From assembly GCA_002383375.1 (NCBI GenBank), contig DFYR01000019.1, positions 1 through 8,163 on the forward strand: 8,163 nt of DNA, read 5' to 3'. Made by a program: the position numbers and the translations under genes. Of the stretch, positions 1 through 5,835 are shown piece after piece (the stretch's first letter is position 1; the number at the start of each line of letters is the position of its first letter). This DNA comes from Spirochaetaceae bacterium UBA4077. Its GTDB lineage: Bacteria; Spirochaetota; Spirochaetia; Treponematales; Rectinemataceae. The notes under the pieces were generated by a model. The model saw only the letters and a program-made list of their open reading frames with translations, made no database searches and was not told the DNA's origin.

Positions 1-240
1 CTTGCAAAGGATAGGATTTTTCACTTTCATTATGCAGACTCAAACCGCCGATACCCCGGAGCAGGACATCTTAACTTTTCTTCAATTCTAGATGTATTAG
101 ATTCGATAGGGTATTCGGGGTATTTATCGGGAGAACATCGGTCCGATCTGAATCCTGAACATGCGGTGCGTCAAGGCTTTTTAACGATTAGCGGCATTTT
201 GAAAGAATCAAAGGAACGTAAAAAGATTACGACTAATTAG
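1..240 (+). CDS. Sugar phosphate isomerase/epimerase-like TIM barrel protein, C-terminal end (5' truncated)
   Basis: Frame 1 is open from the first base of the window to a TAG at 238-240, giving the last 79 residues of a protein whose start lies outside. The visible part reads HFHYADSNRRYPGAGHLNF (residues 8-26), then an ILDVLDSIGYSGYLSGE stretch ending at E45. This is the usual C-terminal block of the xylose isomerase-like / AP endonuclease family 2 TIM barrel. In that family the H-x-D region and the final Glu lie at the metal site of sugar or hydroxy-keto isomerases and epimerases such as tagatose/psicose epimerase or hydroxypyruvate isomerase. The tail after residue 60 is charged and lysine-rich. 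The exact substrate cannot be told from this fragment. The piece is about 41% GC, lower than the genes that follow, and it is separated from them by a hairpin and a new promoter, so it most likely belongs to a different operon. Confidence 0.8.
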   Translation, partial: LAKDRIFHFHYADSNRRYPGAGHLNFSSILDVLDSIGYSGYLSGEHRSDLNPEHAVRQGFLTISGILKESKERKKITTN

Positions 241-289
241 AAAAAAATAAGTGATTATAAAAGTCTTTAAACCATTATCATCGACTTTG

Positions 290-336
290 TATTTTCGTCA
301 ATTTTTATGTTTTTCGCATAAAAATTGACGAAAATA
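290..336. terminator. Perfect 20-bp inverted repeat, candidate hairpin terminator or regulatory site
   Basis: Arm 290-309 (tattttcgtcaatttttatg) is the exact reverse complement of 317-336, with a 7-base loop (tttttcg) at 310-316. It lies 49 bases after the stop of the upstream gene and about 70 bases before the -35 box of the next promoter. A hairpin here could end transcription of the upstream operon. However, the stem is AT-rich and no run of T follows it on either strand, so a classical intrinsic terminator is not proven. A long protein-binding palindrome is the alternative. Confidence 0.55.
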
Positions 337-406
337 TGCATTATTAGTGTAGCTGTTTTAAGCCTGTCTGACTCTTGAAAAAGCTTTGAATATCAGTAAA
401 AAAAGA

Positions 407-434
407 TTGACAGATCGTGGGACTGTTATACAAT
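407..434 (+). promoter_or_regulatory. Sigma-70-type promoter for the substrate-binding protein gene
   Basis: An exact TTGACA -35 box sits at 407-412. A TACAAT -10 box (one mismatch to TATAAT) sits at 429-434, with a 16-base spacer. Transcription would start near 441-443, leaving an untranslated leader of about 80 bases before the ATG at 520. The surrounding DNA is strongly AT-rich, which suits a promoter. The -10 box is inside a perfect palindrome, which implies control by a repressor. Confidence 0.7.
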
Positions 435-441
435 TGTATAA
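426..441. promoter_or_regulatory. 16-bp perfect palindrome overlapping the -10 box, candidate operator
   Basis: The sequence ttatacaattgtataa is its own reverse complement. It covers the whole proposed -10 box and reaches the expected transcription start, the classic place for a repressor to block RNA polymerase. The ATACAA/TTGTAT half-sites resemble those bound by some GntR-family regulators of catabolic genes, but the family is a guess because no regulator gene lies in the window. Confidence 0.55.
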
Positions 442-507
442 ATAGACATCTTTTTTACGACTGAATGATCTCGGGCCGATCGAGATTCATCCCCTTCGTC
501 TCGGATC

Positions 508-514
508 AAGGAGG
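508..514 (+). promoter_or_regulatory. Ribosome binding site AAGGAGG for the substrate-binding protein gene
   Basis: A perfect AAGGAGG lies 5 bases before the ATG at 520. It fixes that ATG as the start and rules out an overlapping open frame that begins at 465. Confidence 0.85.
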
Positions 515-519
515 ACCAC

Positions 520-1764
520 ATGAAGAAGTTCTTCCCGAAGGCTCTGATGCTGGCGCTGGTCGCCATGCTCAGCCTCTCACCCGTGATGGCACAGAAAAAT
601 CAGCCCGATGTGTTCAAGATCGGGTTTCTTTCTTCGCTGACTGGCTCTCTCGCCGGACTGGCCGAGGGTCAGAGAAAATCCTTCCTTCTTTCCGTTGAGC
701 AGGTCAACGCCGCCGGCGGCTTGAAGATGCCCTGGGGCAACGTGAAGGTCGAAACCTTCATCGCCGACGACGAAGCCAAGCTGGACGTGGGCGTGCGCCG
801 ATTTAGGGAAATGCTGGACAAGGGAGCCGTGGCGGTAACTGGCGGTATCTGGAATCCCATGTCGGGCGCCCTCAATGAAGAGACCAAGATTAATCCCGTC
901 ATTTATCTGCCGGGTTTCGTCCCCGCCAAGGACGCCCTGCTCAAGGGCAACCCCGCCGACGCAATGTACACCCCGACCTTCACCCCCTGGAGCATCGGTT
1001 ATATCACCGGCAAGTCGATCGTGAAGACGCTGGGCAAGAAGACACTTTTCTACGTGGAGCGCGCCGATTCCTGGGGCACCACGATCCGCGAGGGTCTGGA
1101 GGCCGCCTGTAAGGACTTCGGAGCCGTGCTGGTGGGCAAGGACGCGGTGAATATGGGCACCACGGATTATTCCGCCACGCTTTCCAAGGCCAAGGCTTCG
1201 GGGGCTGATTTCTTGGTGAACAGCCTCACCGGCGCCGACGGCATCGCCTTAGTCAAGCAGGCGATCGACATGGGCATCGACAAGCAGATGGATATTTTCT
1301 ACTGCTGGATTTCCAATACCGAGTCCAAGGGATTTGCGCCCGAGGTTTTGGCTAAGCTCTATGCCCAGACCTGGTTCTACTACGACGTGGGCGGCCTGGT
1401 AGACAAGGAGCTGGTGTCGAGCATCAAGGCTTATTCCGACGCGTACATGAAGCGCTGGAACGAGCCGCCCGACAATATGGGAACCGCCTGCTACGTGGCC
1501 ACCCAATATATTTTCCAGGCCGTGGAGAAGGCTGGATCCTTCGATCCCAAGCAGGTAGCCAAGGTTCTGGCCACCGGCACCTTCAATACGGTGAAAGGTC
1601 CGGCTTCCTTCAGGATCGACCATCAGCCTATAGCGAAGAACGTGACATTCATCATGAAGGGCAAGGGGCTCTCGGAGAGGAAGAATCCGAACGACTGGTA
1701 CACCGTGCTCGAATCCTACGGCGGCGAGGAAGTCCTACCCCCACTTTCGGTGATGAAGTACTAA
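520..1764 (+). CDS. ABC transporter substrate-binding protein, branched-chain amino acid (Liv) type
   Basis: The 414-residue product is a periplasmic solute receptor of the Peripla_BP_6 (LivK/AmiC-like) family, which delivers ligand to a Liv-type ABC permease. Residues 1-24 form a signal peptide: a KK start, a hydrophobic core ALMLALVAMLSL, and a likely cut after VMA-24. There is no lipobox cysteine, so the mature protein of about 390 residues should be free in the periplasm. Residues 33-68 carry the family opening: KIGFLSSLTGSLAGLAEGQ, then SVEQVNAAGGL. The two alpha/beta lobes follow, with a typical C-terminal block ending KGPASFRID and then IAKNVTFI. Ligands in this family include branched-chain amino acids, amides, urea and aromatic acids, so the name does not fix the substrate. 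No permease or ATPase gene follows; a candidate terminator lies 37 bases downstream. It has its own promoter and a palindromic operator candidate. Confidence 0.93.
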   Translation: MKKFFPKALMLALVAMLSLSPVMAQKNQPDVFKIGFLSSLTGSLAGLAEGQRKSFLLSVEQVNAAGGLKMPWGNVKVETFIADDEAKLDVGVRRFREMLDKGAVAVTGGIWNPMSGALNEETKINPVIYLPGFVPAKDALLKGNPADAMYTPTFTPWSIGYITGKSIVKTLGKKTLFYVERADSWGTTIREGLEAACKDFGAVLVGKDAVNMGTTDYSATLSKAKASGADFLVNSLTGADGIALVKQAIDMGIDKQMDIFYCWISNTESKGFAPEVLAKLYAQTWFYYDVGGLVDKELVSSIKAYSDAYMKRWNEPPDNMGTACYVATQYIFQAVEKAGSFDPKQVAKVLATGTFNTVKGPASFRIDHQPIAKNVTFIMKGKGLSERKNPNDWYTVLESYGGEEVLPPLSVMKY

Positions 1765-1800
1765 GGATCTAGAGCAGGGTGACTTTCGGAAAATCTTTGT

Positions 1801-1822
1801 GGGGCGTCTATGCAGGCGCCCC
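1801..1822 (+). terminator. Candidate terminator hairpin after the substrate-binding protein gene
   Basis: Bases 1801-1809 (ggggcgtct) pair with 1814-1822 (aggcgcccc), giving nine pairs including one G-T wobble, around the tetraloop atgc. The short T-rich stretch gatctttaat follows. It lies 36 bases after the TAA of the binding protein gene. The T tract is weak, so it may only partly stop transcription and lower the level of downstream message relative to the binding protein. Confidence 0.55.
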
Positions 1823-1902
1823 GATCTTTAATGAGCAATCGAAGATTGAATCCGGGCAAGGCGCCTTGAGAACAGTCTCGAATTCGAGCAAAGGTGGACA
1901 GA

Positions 1903-2673
1903 ATGCTAAAACGAATGGAATTGATGACCTGGATGGAGCTGGCCGAGGCGGTGAAGACGACAAAGACTGTCATAGTACCGATCGGGGCTATAGAAATGCA
2001 GGGGCCGCACCTGCCTCTGGCGGCGGATTCCATGGCCGCCGAGCATGTGGCTGCCCTGGCGGCGGAAAAATCCGGCGCCGTGCTGGCGCCCCTGATTACC
2101 GTAGGGACCAGCGAATGGCACAAGAATTTTCCCGGCATGATCGGGCTCTCGAAGGAAAGCCTGATAGACTATCTGCGCCAGTACTGCCGATGCTTGGTGC
2201 GGAACGGCTTTACCCACATTTTCTTCGTGAGCCCCCATACCTTCAACGACGAGCCTATCGGAACCATCGGGCTTGAGCTGAGGGACGAGGGAGTCTTGGT
2301 GGGTTTGGTCAATCTATGGCATGTGTCAGCCGAGGTTATGGCATCCAGGAAGATAGATATTAAAGAGGGAAAATTTACCCACGCAGGCGAGATCATGACG
2401 TCGGTAATCATGGCTATCGCGCCGGAGACGGTGAAGATGGACAAGGCTGTGGCCGAGTCGCCGGCGGTGCCGATACCCGGCGCTCCCTTCGCGGGTCTGC
2501 ACAAGATCAAGTTCAAGGACATAAGCTTCTCGGTGTATCGCTCGTCTAACGAGGAGACTAAATCGGGCTCTTTGGGCAACCCCATGGCCGCCACTCCCGA
2601 AAAGGGCAGGGCGATAATCGAGGGTTGGGTGGACGCCACTGTTGCGTTCCTGAAAGAGTTTTCCGTCTGCTAG
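1903..2673 (+). CDS. Creatininase-family (creatinine amidohydrolase-like) metal hydrolase, variant active site
   Basis: The product belongs to the creatininase superfamily, whose members cut or form amide and cyclic amide bonds with a two-metal site (creatininase, formamide hydrolases of flavin synthesis, MftE). From the ATG at 1903 it has 256 residues, close to the family norm. Visible blocks are VPIGAIEMQGPHLPLAAD (residues 25-42), GLSKESLIDYL, a GFTHIFFVSPHTFND block with H112, and HAGEIMTS from residue 160. E31, D42, H112 and the HAGE block are kept, but the usual E-Q-H-G-P-H-L-P reads E-M-Q-G-P-H-L-P, so the His metal ligand is Gln33. The usual N-G-H-G-G-N reads S-P-H-T-F-N. The substrate is unknown and may differ from that of typical members. 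The start is chosen because AAAGGTGG at 1890-1897 is 5 bases before this ATG; an in-frame GTG at 1894 overlaps that site. Confidence 0.85.
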   Translation: MLKRMELMTWMELAEAVKTTKTVIVPIGAIEMQGPHLPLAADSMAAEHVAALAAEKSGAVLAPLITVGTSEWHKNFPGMIGLSKESLIDYLRQYCRCLVRNGFTHIFFVSPHTFNDEPIGTIGLELRDEGVLVGLVNLWHVSAEVMASRKIDIKEGKFTHAGEIMTSVIMAIAPETVKMDKAVAESPAVPIPGAPFAGLHKIKFKDISFSVYRSSNEETKSGSLGNPMAATPEKGRAIIEGWVDATVAFLKEFSVC

Positions 2674-2676
2674 CGA

Positions 2677-2782
2677 GACAGGCTGCAGGACAGGCTAGCA
2701 AGACAGGATAACAGGACTTTCAAGACTTACAGGCATACTGAAGTAATTTCCTGTCGATCCCGCATTTCCTGTTATCCTGTCC
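2677..2782. repeat. Repeat-rich intergenic element with GACAGG units and a 15-bp inverted repeat
   Basis: The spacer between the creatininase-like gene and the next gene holds several direct copies of gacagg (three clear ones between about 2677 and 2707, plus an acagga). It also holds a perfect 15-bp inverted repeat: gacaggataacagga at 2702-2716 against tcctgttatcctgtc at 2767-2781, with a 50-base interior. Inside that is a further short acagg (2729-2733) / cctgt (2750-2754) pair. The pattern looks like a dispersed, foldable intergenic repeat of the REP or MITE kind rather than a gene. It could form a cruciform or an RNA stem in the operon message. No transposase or target duplication is visible. 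Confidence 0.6.
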
Positions 2783-2817
2783 CTAATCTATGCATTGTTT
2801 TTAATTCAAGGGAGTCG

Positions 2818-3612
2818 ATGATGGGTTCTGGACAGTTCAAGGATAAGGTAGTGGTTGTTACCGGGGGCGGCATGGGGCTGGGCAAGGCTTATTGCAAGGC
2901 TTTTGCCGACGAGGGCGCCACGGTTGTATGCCCTGATTACAACGAGGAGGCGGCGAAGGAAACGGTGGCGGAGATCGTCGTAGCCGGCGGCAAGGCCACG
3001 ACCATGAAGGTTGACGTGACCAAGGGCGATCAGGTCGAAGCCATGGTTAAGGCGATAATAGCCGAATTCGGCAAGATCGACGTGCTGGTGAACAACGTAG
3101 GGTACCTGAAGCGCCTGCCCTTGCTGCAGACACCGGAGGAGACCTGGGACAAGATCATCGACACGAACTTGAAATCGGCGTTCCTGGTTTCCAAGGCCGT
3201 GGCGCCGCATATGATCGAACGCAAGCAGGGCAAGATCATCAACCTTTCTTCGGTGGTAGGCTTGGTGGCAGTGGCATCCCCTCCCTACAGCGCGGCCAAG
3301 AGTGGCATGATGGGGCTCACGCGGATCCTAGCCCTGGAATTGGCTCCCTACAAGATCAACGTAAACTGCATTGCCCCGGGATTCATCAGAACCCCGGGAT
3401 CTTCCGCCGTACACAACTCGCCGGTGGGGCGCAGGGTGAACGAGGCCGTTCCTCTGGGAACGGGGAACACAGATTGCATCGTGCCAGTAGTGCTCTTCCT
3501 GAGCTCTCCGGGCGCTGATTACATAACCGGGCAGACGATCGTGGTGGACGGGGGCTTTACGGCGGCTCACGATTTCGGCGACGAGTTCAGGACCTTGGAC
3601 GTAGGCAAATAG
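2818..3612 (+). CDS. Short-chain dehydrogenase/reductase (SDR), classical type, NAD-preferring
   Basis: A 264-residue cytoplasmic oxidoreductase of the classical SDR family (FabG / glucose dehydrogenase-like). Visible in order are the cofactor motif TGGGMGLG (15-22), D40 at the end of the second strand (a sign of NAD rather than NADP use), D66-V67 of the DV motif, NNVG at 92-95 (usually NNAG), N117, NLSS at 142-145, the catalytic Y157-SAA-K161, and the C-terminal ITGQTIVVDGG. The likely reaction is reversible oxidation of a secondary alcohol to a ketone; the substrate cannot be read from the sequence. AAGGGAG at 2808-2814 precedes two adjacent ATGs, 2818 and 2821. The second has the better spacing (6 bases against 3), so the true start may be one codon later. 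The zinc dehydrogenase gene follows after 55 bases, so the two are probably co-transcribed. Confidence 0.9.
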   Translation: MMGSGQFKDKVVVVTGGGMGLGKAYCKAFADEGATVVCPDYNEEAAKETVAEIVVAGGKATTMKVDVTKGDQVEAMVKAIIAEFGKIDVLVNNVGYLKRLPLLQTPEETWDKIIDTNLKSAFLVSKAVAPHMIERKQGKIINLSSVVGLVAVASPPYSAAKSGMMGLTRILALELAPYKINVNCIAPGFIRTPGSSAVHNSPVGRRVNEAVPLGTGNTDCIVPVVLFLSSPGADYITGQTIVVDGGFTAAHDFGDEFRTLDVGK

Positions 3613-3667
3613 TGCGAGGCGGTAAGGGGCGGAATAGCCAGCCTGGCCGCGCTGAAAGGGTGCTACA

Positions 3668-4693
3668 ATGAAGGCAATGGTTCTAGAATCGTACAACGCT
3701 GATCTCAGGCTTTCCAACCTGCCGGAACCTGTGGCCGGACCCGGAGAAATAGTGGTCAAGGTGCGGGCATGCGGGATGTGCCAGACGGACATCAAGCTGG
3801 TATCGGGCCAGCTGGGAGCGAGCATCCGCTTGCCTCATGTGCCAGGTCACGAAGTGGCGGGCGAGATTGTAACCTTGGGCAAGGATGTACGCGGCTTTAA
3901 GTTGGGCGACAAAGGAGTGGCGTTTCATATACTGCCTTGCGGAAATTGCGAGCTTTGCCTCACGGGGAGAGAGAACCTCTGTACCTCCATAAAACGGATA
4001 GGATTCGAGCTGCCCGGAGGCTTCGCTGAATATATCGCCATGCCTGCGGCCAATTTCTGCACGTTCGAGTCCGGAATGTCCTTCGAGCGCATGGCTATTC
4101 TGCCGGACGCTGTGGCAACTCCCTATCATGCTCTTAACCGCCTCGCGCGCCTGGGTATGGGAAACAGCGTGCTTATCATCGGACTGGGGGGCCTGGGTAT
4201 CCACGCTGTCCAACTGGCCTTGGCGATGGGTGCACTCACAATCGGCGCAGACGTGAACGAAAAGGCTATCGAGCTCGCCAGATCGTTCAACGTCGAACGC
4301 ACGACGAATCCTCGTAAGGAAGATTCGGCGGCGAAGGTGAGAGACCTAACGGGCGGCAAGGGAGTAGATCTTATCATAGACGGTGTAGGCAGGAAGGAAT
4401 CAGTCGACTGGTCCTTGGGCTGCCTGAAAAAGGGCGGCCATTATTATTCTCTCGGCTACGATCCTGTGGATCCTGTCTGCTTTAGGATGCTGGATGTGCA
4501 TAACAACGAATGGACTATTCACGGTATCAAGGCGACCACGAGACAGGAGCTGCGGGAAGTGATCTCTATAGTGGAGCGTGGTCTCATACAGCCCTATGTG
4601 TCCAAAACCCTGCCTCTGGAAAAGGCGAATGAAGGCTTGGCGGCTATTAGGAATGGCCAGAGCCTGGGCCGTACTGTATTGGTAATGAATTAA
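3668..4693 (+). CDS. Zinc-dependent medium-chain alcohol dehydrogenase
   Basis: A 341-residue member of the zinc MDR family, of standard length. The N-terminal GroES-like domain carries catalytic zinc ligands C38 (in ACGMCQTD), H61 and E62 (in VPGHEVAGE), and probably D147 (LPDAVATPYHAL), where horse-liver-type enzymes have Cys. The structural zinc lobe is complete with C91, C94, C97 and C105. The Rossmann fold begins VLIIGLGGLG (168-177), and D195 at the end of the next strand suggests NAD. It should oxidise a primary or secondary alcohol, or reduce the matching carbonyl, in the cytoplasm. GAAAGGG at 3654-3660 is 7 bases before the ATG. It is the last gene of the + strand block and probably shares a transcript with the SDR 55 bases upstream, which suggests the two act on successive hydroxyl groups of one compound. 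Confidence 0.93.
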   Translation: MKAMVLESYNADLRLSNLPEPVAGPGEIVVKVRACGMCQTDIKLVSGQLGASIRLPHVPGHEVAGEIVTLGKDVRGFKLGDKGVAFHILPCGNCELCLTGRENLCTSIKRIGFELPGGFAEYIAMPAANFCTFESGMSFERMAILPDAVATPYHALNRLARLGMGNSVLIIGLGGLGIHAVQLALAMGALTIGADVNEKAIELARSFNVERTTNPRKEDSAAKVRDLTGGKGVDLIIDGVGRKESVDWSLGCLKKGGHYYSLGYDPVDPVCFRMLDVHNNEWTIHGIKATTRQELREVISIVERGLIQPYVSKTLPLEKANEGLAAIRNGQSLGRTVLVMN

Positions 4694-4750
4694 ACGTTAC
4701 GCGGTATCAGAGCGATAAACGCGTTGGCCGATTTTAAGAAGCATTGTGGA

Positions 4751-4782
4751 GTGCCGCAAAGGCCGTACGGCCTTTGCGGCAC
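4751..4782. terminator. Perfect 32-bp palindrome between convergent genes, candidate bidirectional terminator
   Basis: Bases 4751-4766 (gtgccgcaaaggccgt) are the exact reverse complement of 4767-4782. As RNA this gives a 14-bp GC-rich stem capped by a guac loop on either strand. It lies between two convergent genes, 57 bases after the stop of the zinc dehydrogenase and 16 bases beyond the stop of the minus-strand hydrolase, where a shared terminator is expected. No good T run follows on either side, so it may end transcription weakly, protect message 3' ends, or be a mobile repeat. Confidence 0.65.
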
Positions 4783-4798
4783 CAGTAAACAAGGGCGC

Positions 4799-5806
4799 TT
4801 ACTTGGCGCCCTCGACCTCATCGATAAATGTTTTCATGACATCGGTAGCCTTGTCCAAATCCCTGCTGTTGCCTATGTGACCGAGGATGGAGTCGTAGGC
4901 GAATAGTTTCGCGCCTGGAATGCCCATGGCAACGCGATAGAATTCTTCCACAGGCGGATAGAGGGCATCGTCGTTCACGCCTACAACGAGCGTTTTCGCT
5001 TTTACCTGGTGAAGTTTACTCTCCACGTTGAACGATATCATAGCGTTGTTGCGCCATATGACGTCGTTAGCGTCGGCGCCTGCGTTGCCCATGCCCGCAT
5101 CCTCCAGGCCTTTCATGACGGCCTCGGGGCTTCGAAATTGGGTTTGGTAGTAAGCGGGAGCGAAGTACCACAGATAGGTACCCATAAAGGCCCTTCGAAG
5201 GGCGTCTTTGGGTTGTTCCGCATAATGCCCGCCGCGGTAGGCGGGGTCGGCTTTTATGGTCTCGGACATGAGTCCCCAGATGCCCACCACCCTGCCGGTT
5301 GTGGAGGGCCCCGTGGCTATGGGAATGGCCCAGTCCATGAAATCGGGATAGCCCGTGATCCACTGAAGGGTCTGGTGGCCGCCCATGGAGCCTCCGGCGA
5401 TGCCCCGAAGGTGGGAGATCCCCAGGTGGCGAGTGAGGAGGAGACGCTGTGCTTCGACCATATCGGCGATGGTGTAGCCGGGGAAGTCCGGACCGAGGCC
5501 GGAGGTGGATGGGCTGGATGATCCGGGGGAGCCCAGGGATGATGGGCAGATTATGTAGTAACGATCAGGATCGAGGGGGCGGCCGGGGCCAAAGGCCTTG
5601 CCGTAAAGGGTCGGCCCCTGGATGCACGAGCCGCTCCAGCCGTGGCACCAGAGCACGGCGTTGTCGATTCTACCCTGGGCATCCCGCTTCGGACTTCCTA
5701 GGGATAGGTATTCTACGGTCATTTCGGGGAGGACTTCTCCTGAAAGAAGGCGAAAATCCTTTACCTTGTAATACTCCGGTTTAAGATTTGCCGCGATGCT
5801 GTCCAT
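4799..5806 (-). CDS. Alpha/beta hydrolase, homoserine O-acetyltransferase (MetX)-like
   Basis: A 335-residue alpha/beta-fold enzyme related to MetX acyltransferases. It shows the MetX-type opening (LLSGEVLPEMTVEYLSLG, then NAVLWCHGWSGS around 49-60), the nucleophile elbow GGSMGGHQTLQW with S140, an acid in VNDDALYPP (D279 or D280), and H310 in SILGHIGNS. The serine-aspartate-histidine triad is therefore complete. True MetX proteins end this last motif GHDAFL, which is absent here, so hydrolysis of an ester, thioester or acyl group, or another acyl transfer, is more likely than methionine synthesis. The start at 5806 is chosen because GGGGAGG (5814-5820) precedes it by 7 bases. The frame stays open further upstream, but an upstream start would overlap the aldolase gene. 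It lies 29 bases after that gene and ends the minus-strand operon. Confidence 0.85.
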   Translation of the reverse strand: MDSIAANLKPEYYKVKDFRLLSGEVLPEMTVEYLSLGSPKRDAQGRIDNAVLWCHGWSGSCIQGPTLYGKAFGPGRPLDPDRYYIICPSSLGSPGSSSPSTSGLGPDFPGYTIADMVEAQRLLLTRHLGISHLRGIAGGSMGGHQTLQWITGYPDFMDWAIPIATGPSTTGRVVGIWGLMSETIKADPAYRGGHYAEQPKDALRRAFMGTYLWYFAPAYYQTQFRSPEAVMKGLEDAGMGNAGADANDVIWRNNAMISFNVESKLHQVKAKTLVVGVNDDALYPPVEEFYRVAMGIPGAKLFAYDSILGHIGNSRDLDKATDVMKTFIDEVEGAK

Positions 5807-5813
5807 GGTGCAT

Positions 5814-5820
5814 CCTCCCC
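5814..5820 (-). promoter_or_regulatory. Ribosome binding site that sets the start of the MetX-like hydrolase
   Basis: GGGGAGG on the minus strand lies 7 bases before the ATG at 5806. It supports the 335-residue form over a longer reading from 5938 that would overlap the 3' end of the aldolase gene. Confidence 0.75.
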
Positions 5821-5835
5821 GAAATGGCTCGTGGT

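Noticed and set aside
465..698. Short + strand open frame overlapping the start of the binding protein gene
   Set aside because: It lacks a ribosome site, overlaps the well-supported signal peptide and receptor sequence in another frame, and resembles no family.
1877..1888. 12-bp palindrome ctcgaattcgag just before the creatininase-like gene
   Set aside because: It is short, contains a common 6-base palindrome core, and no convincing promoter boxes surround it; chance is a reasonable explanation.
1779..2276. 165-residue + strand frame overlapping the creatininase-like gene start
   Set aside because: It runs in a different frame over the conserved IGAIEMQGPHLP region, with an Arg/Gly-rich shadow composition and no ribosome site.
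2677..2782. CRISPR array
   Set aside because: The gacagg units are short and irregularly spaced with no uniform repeat or spacer lengths, and no cas genes are present.
5009..5521. 170-residue + strand open frame antisense to the MetX-like hydrolase
   Set aside because: The opposite strand encodes a complete enzyme with an intact catalytic triad; this frame has low-complexity Gly/Ala/Val composition typical of an antisense shadow in GC-rich DNA.
4799..5806. Annotation as homoserine O-acetyltransferase metX
   Set aside because: The GHDAFL motif is missing and no methionine genes are near, so only a MetX-like family call is justified.
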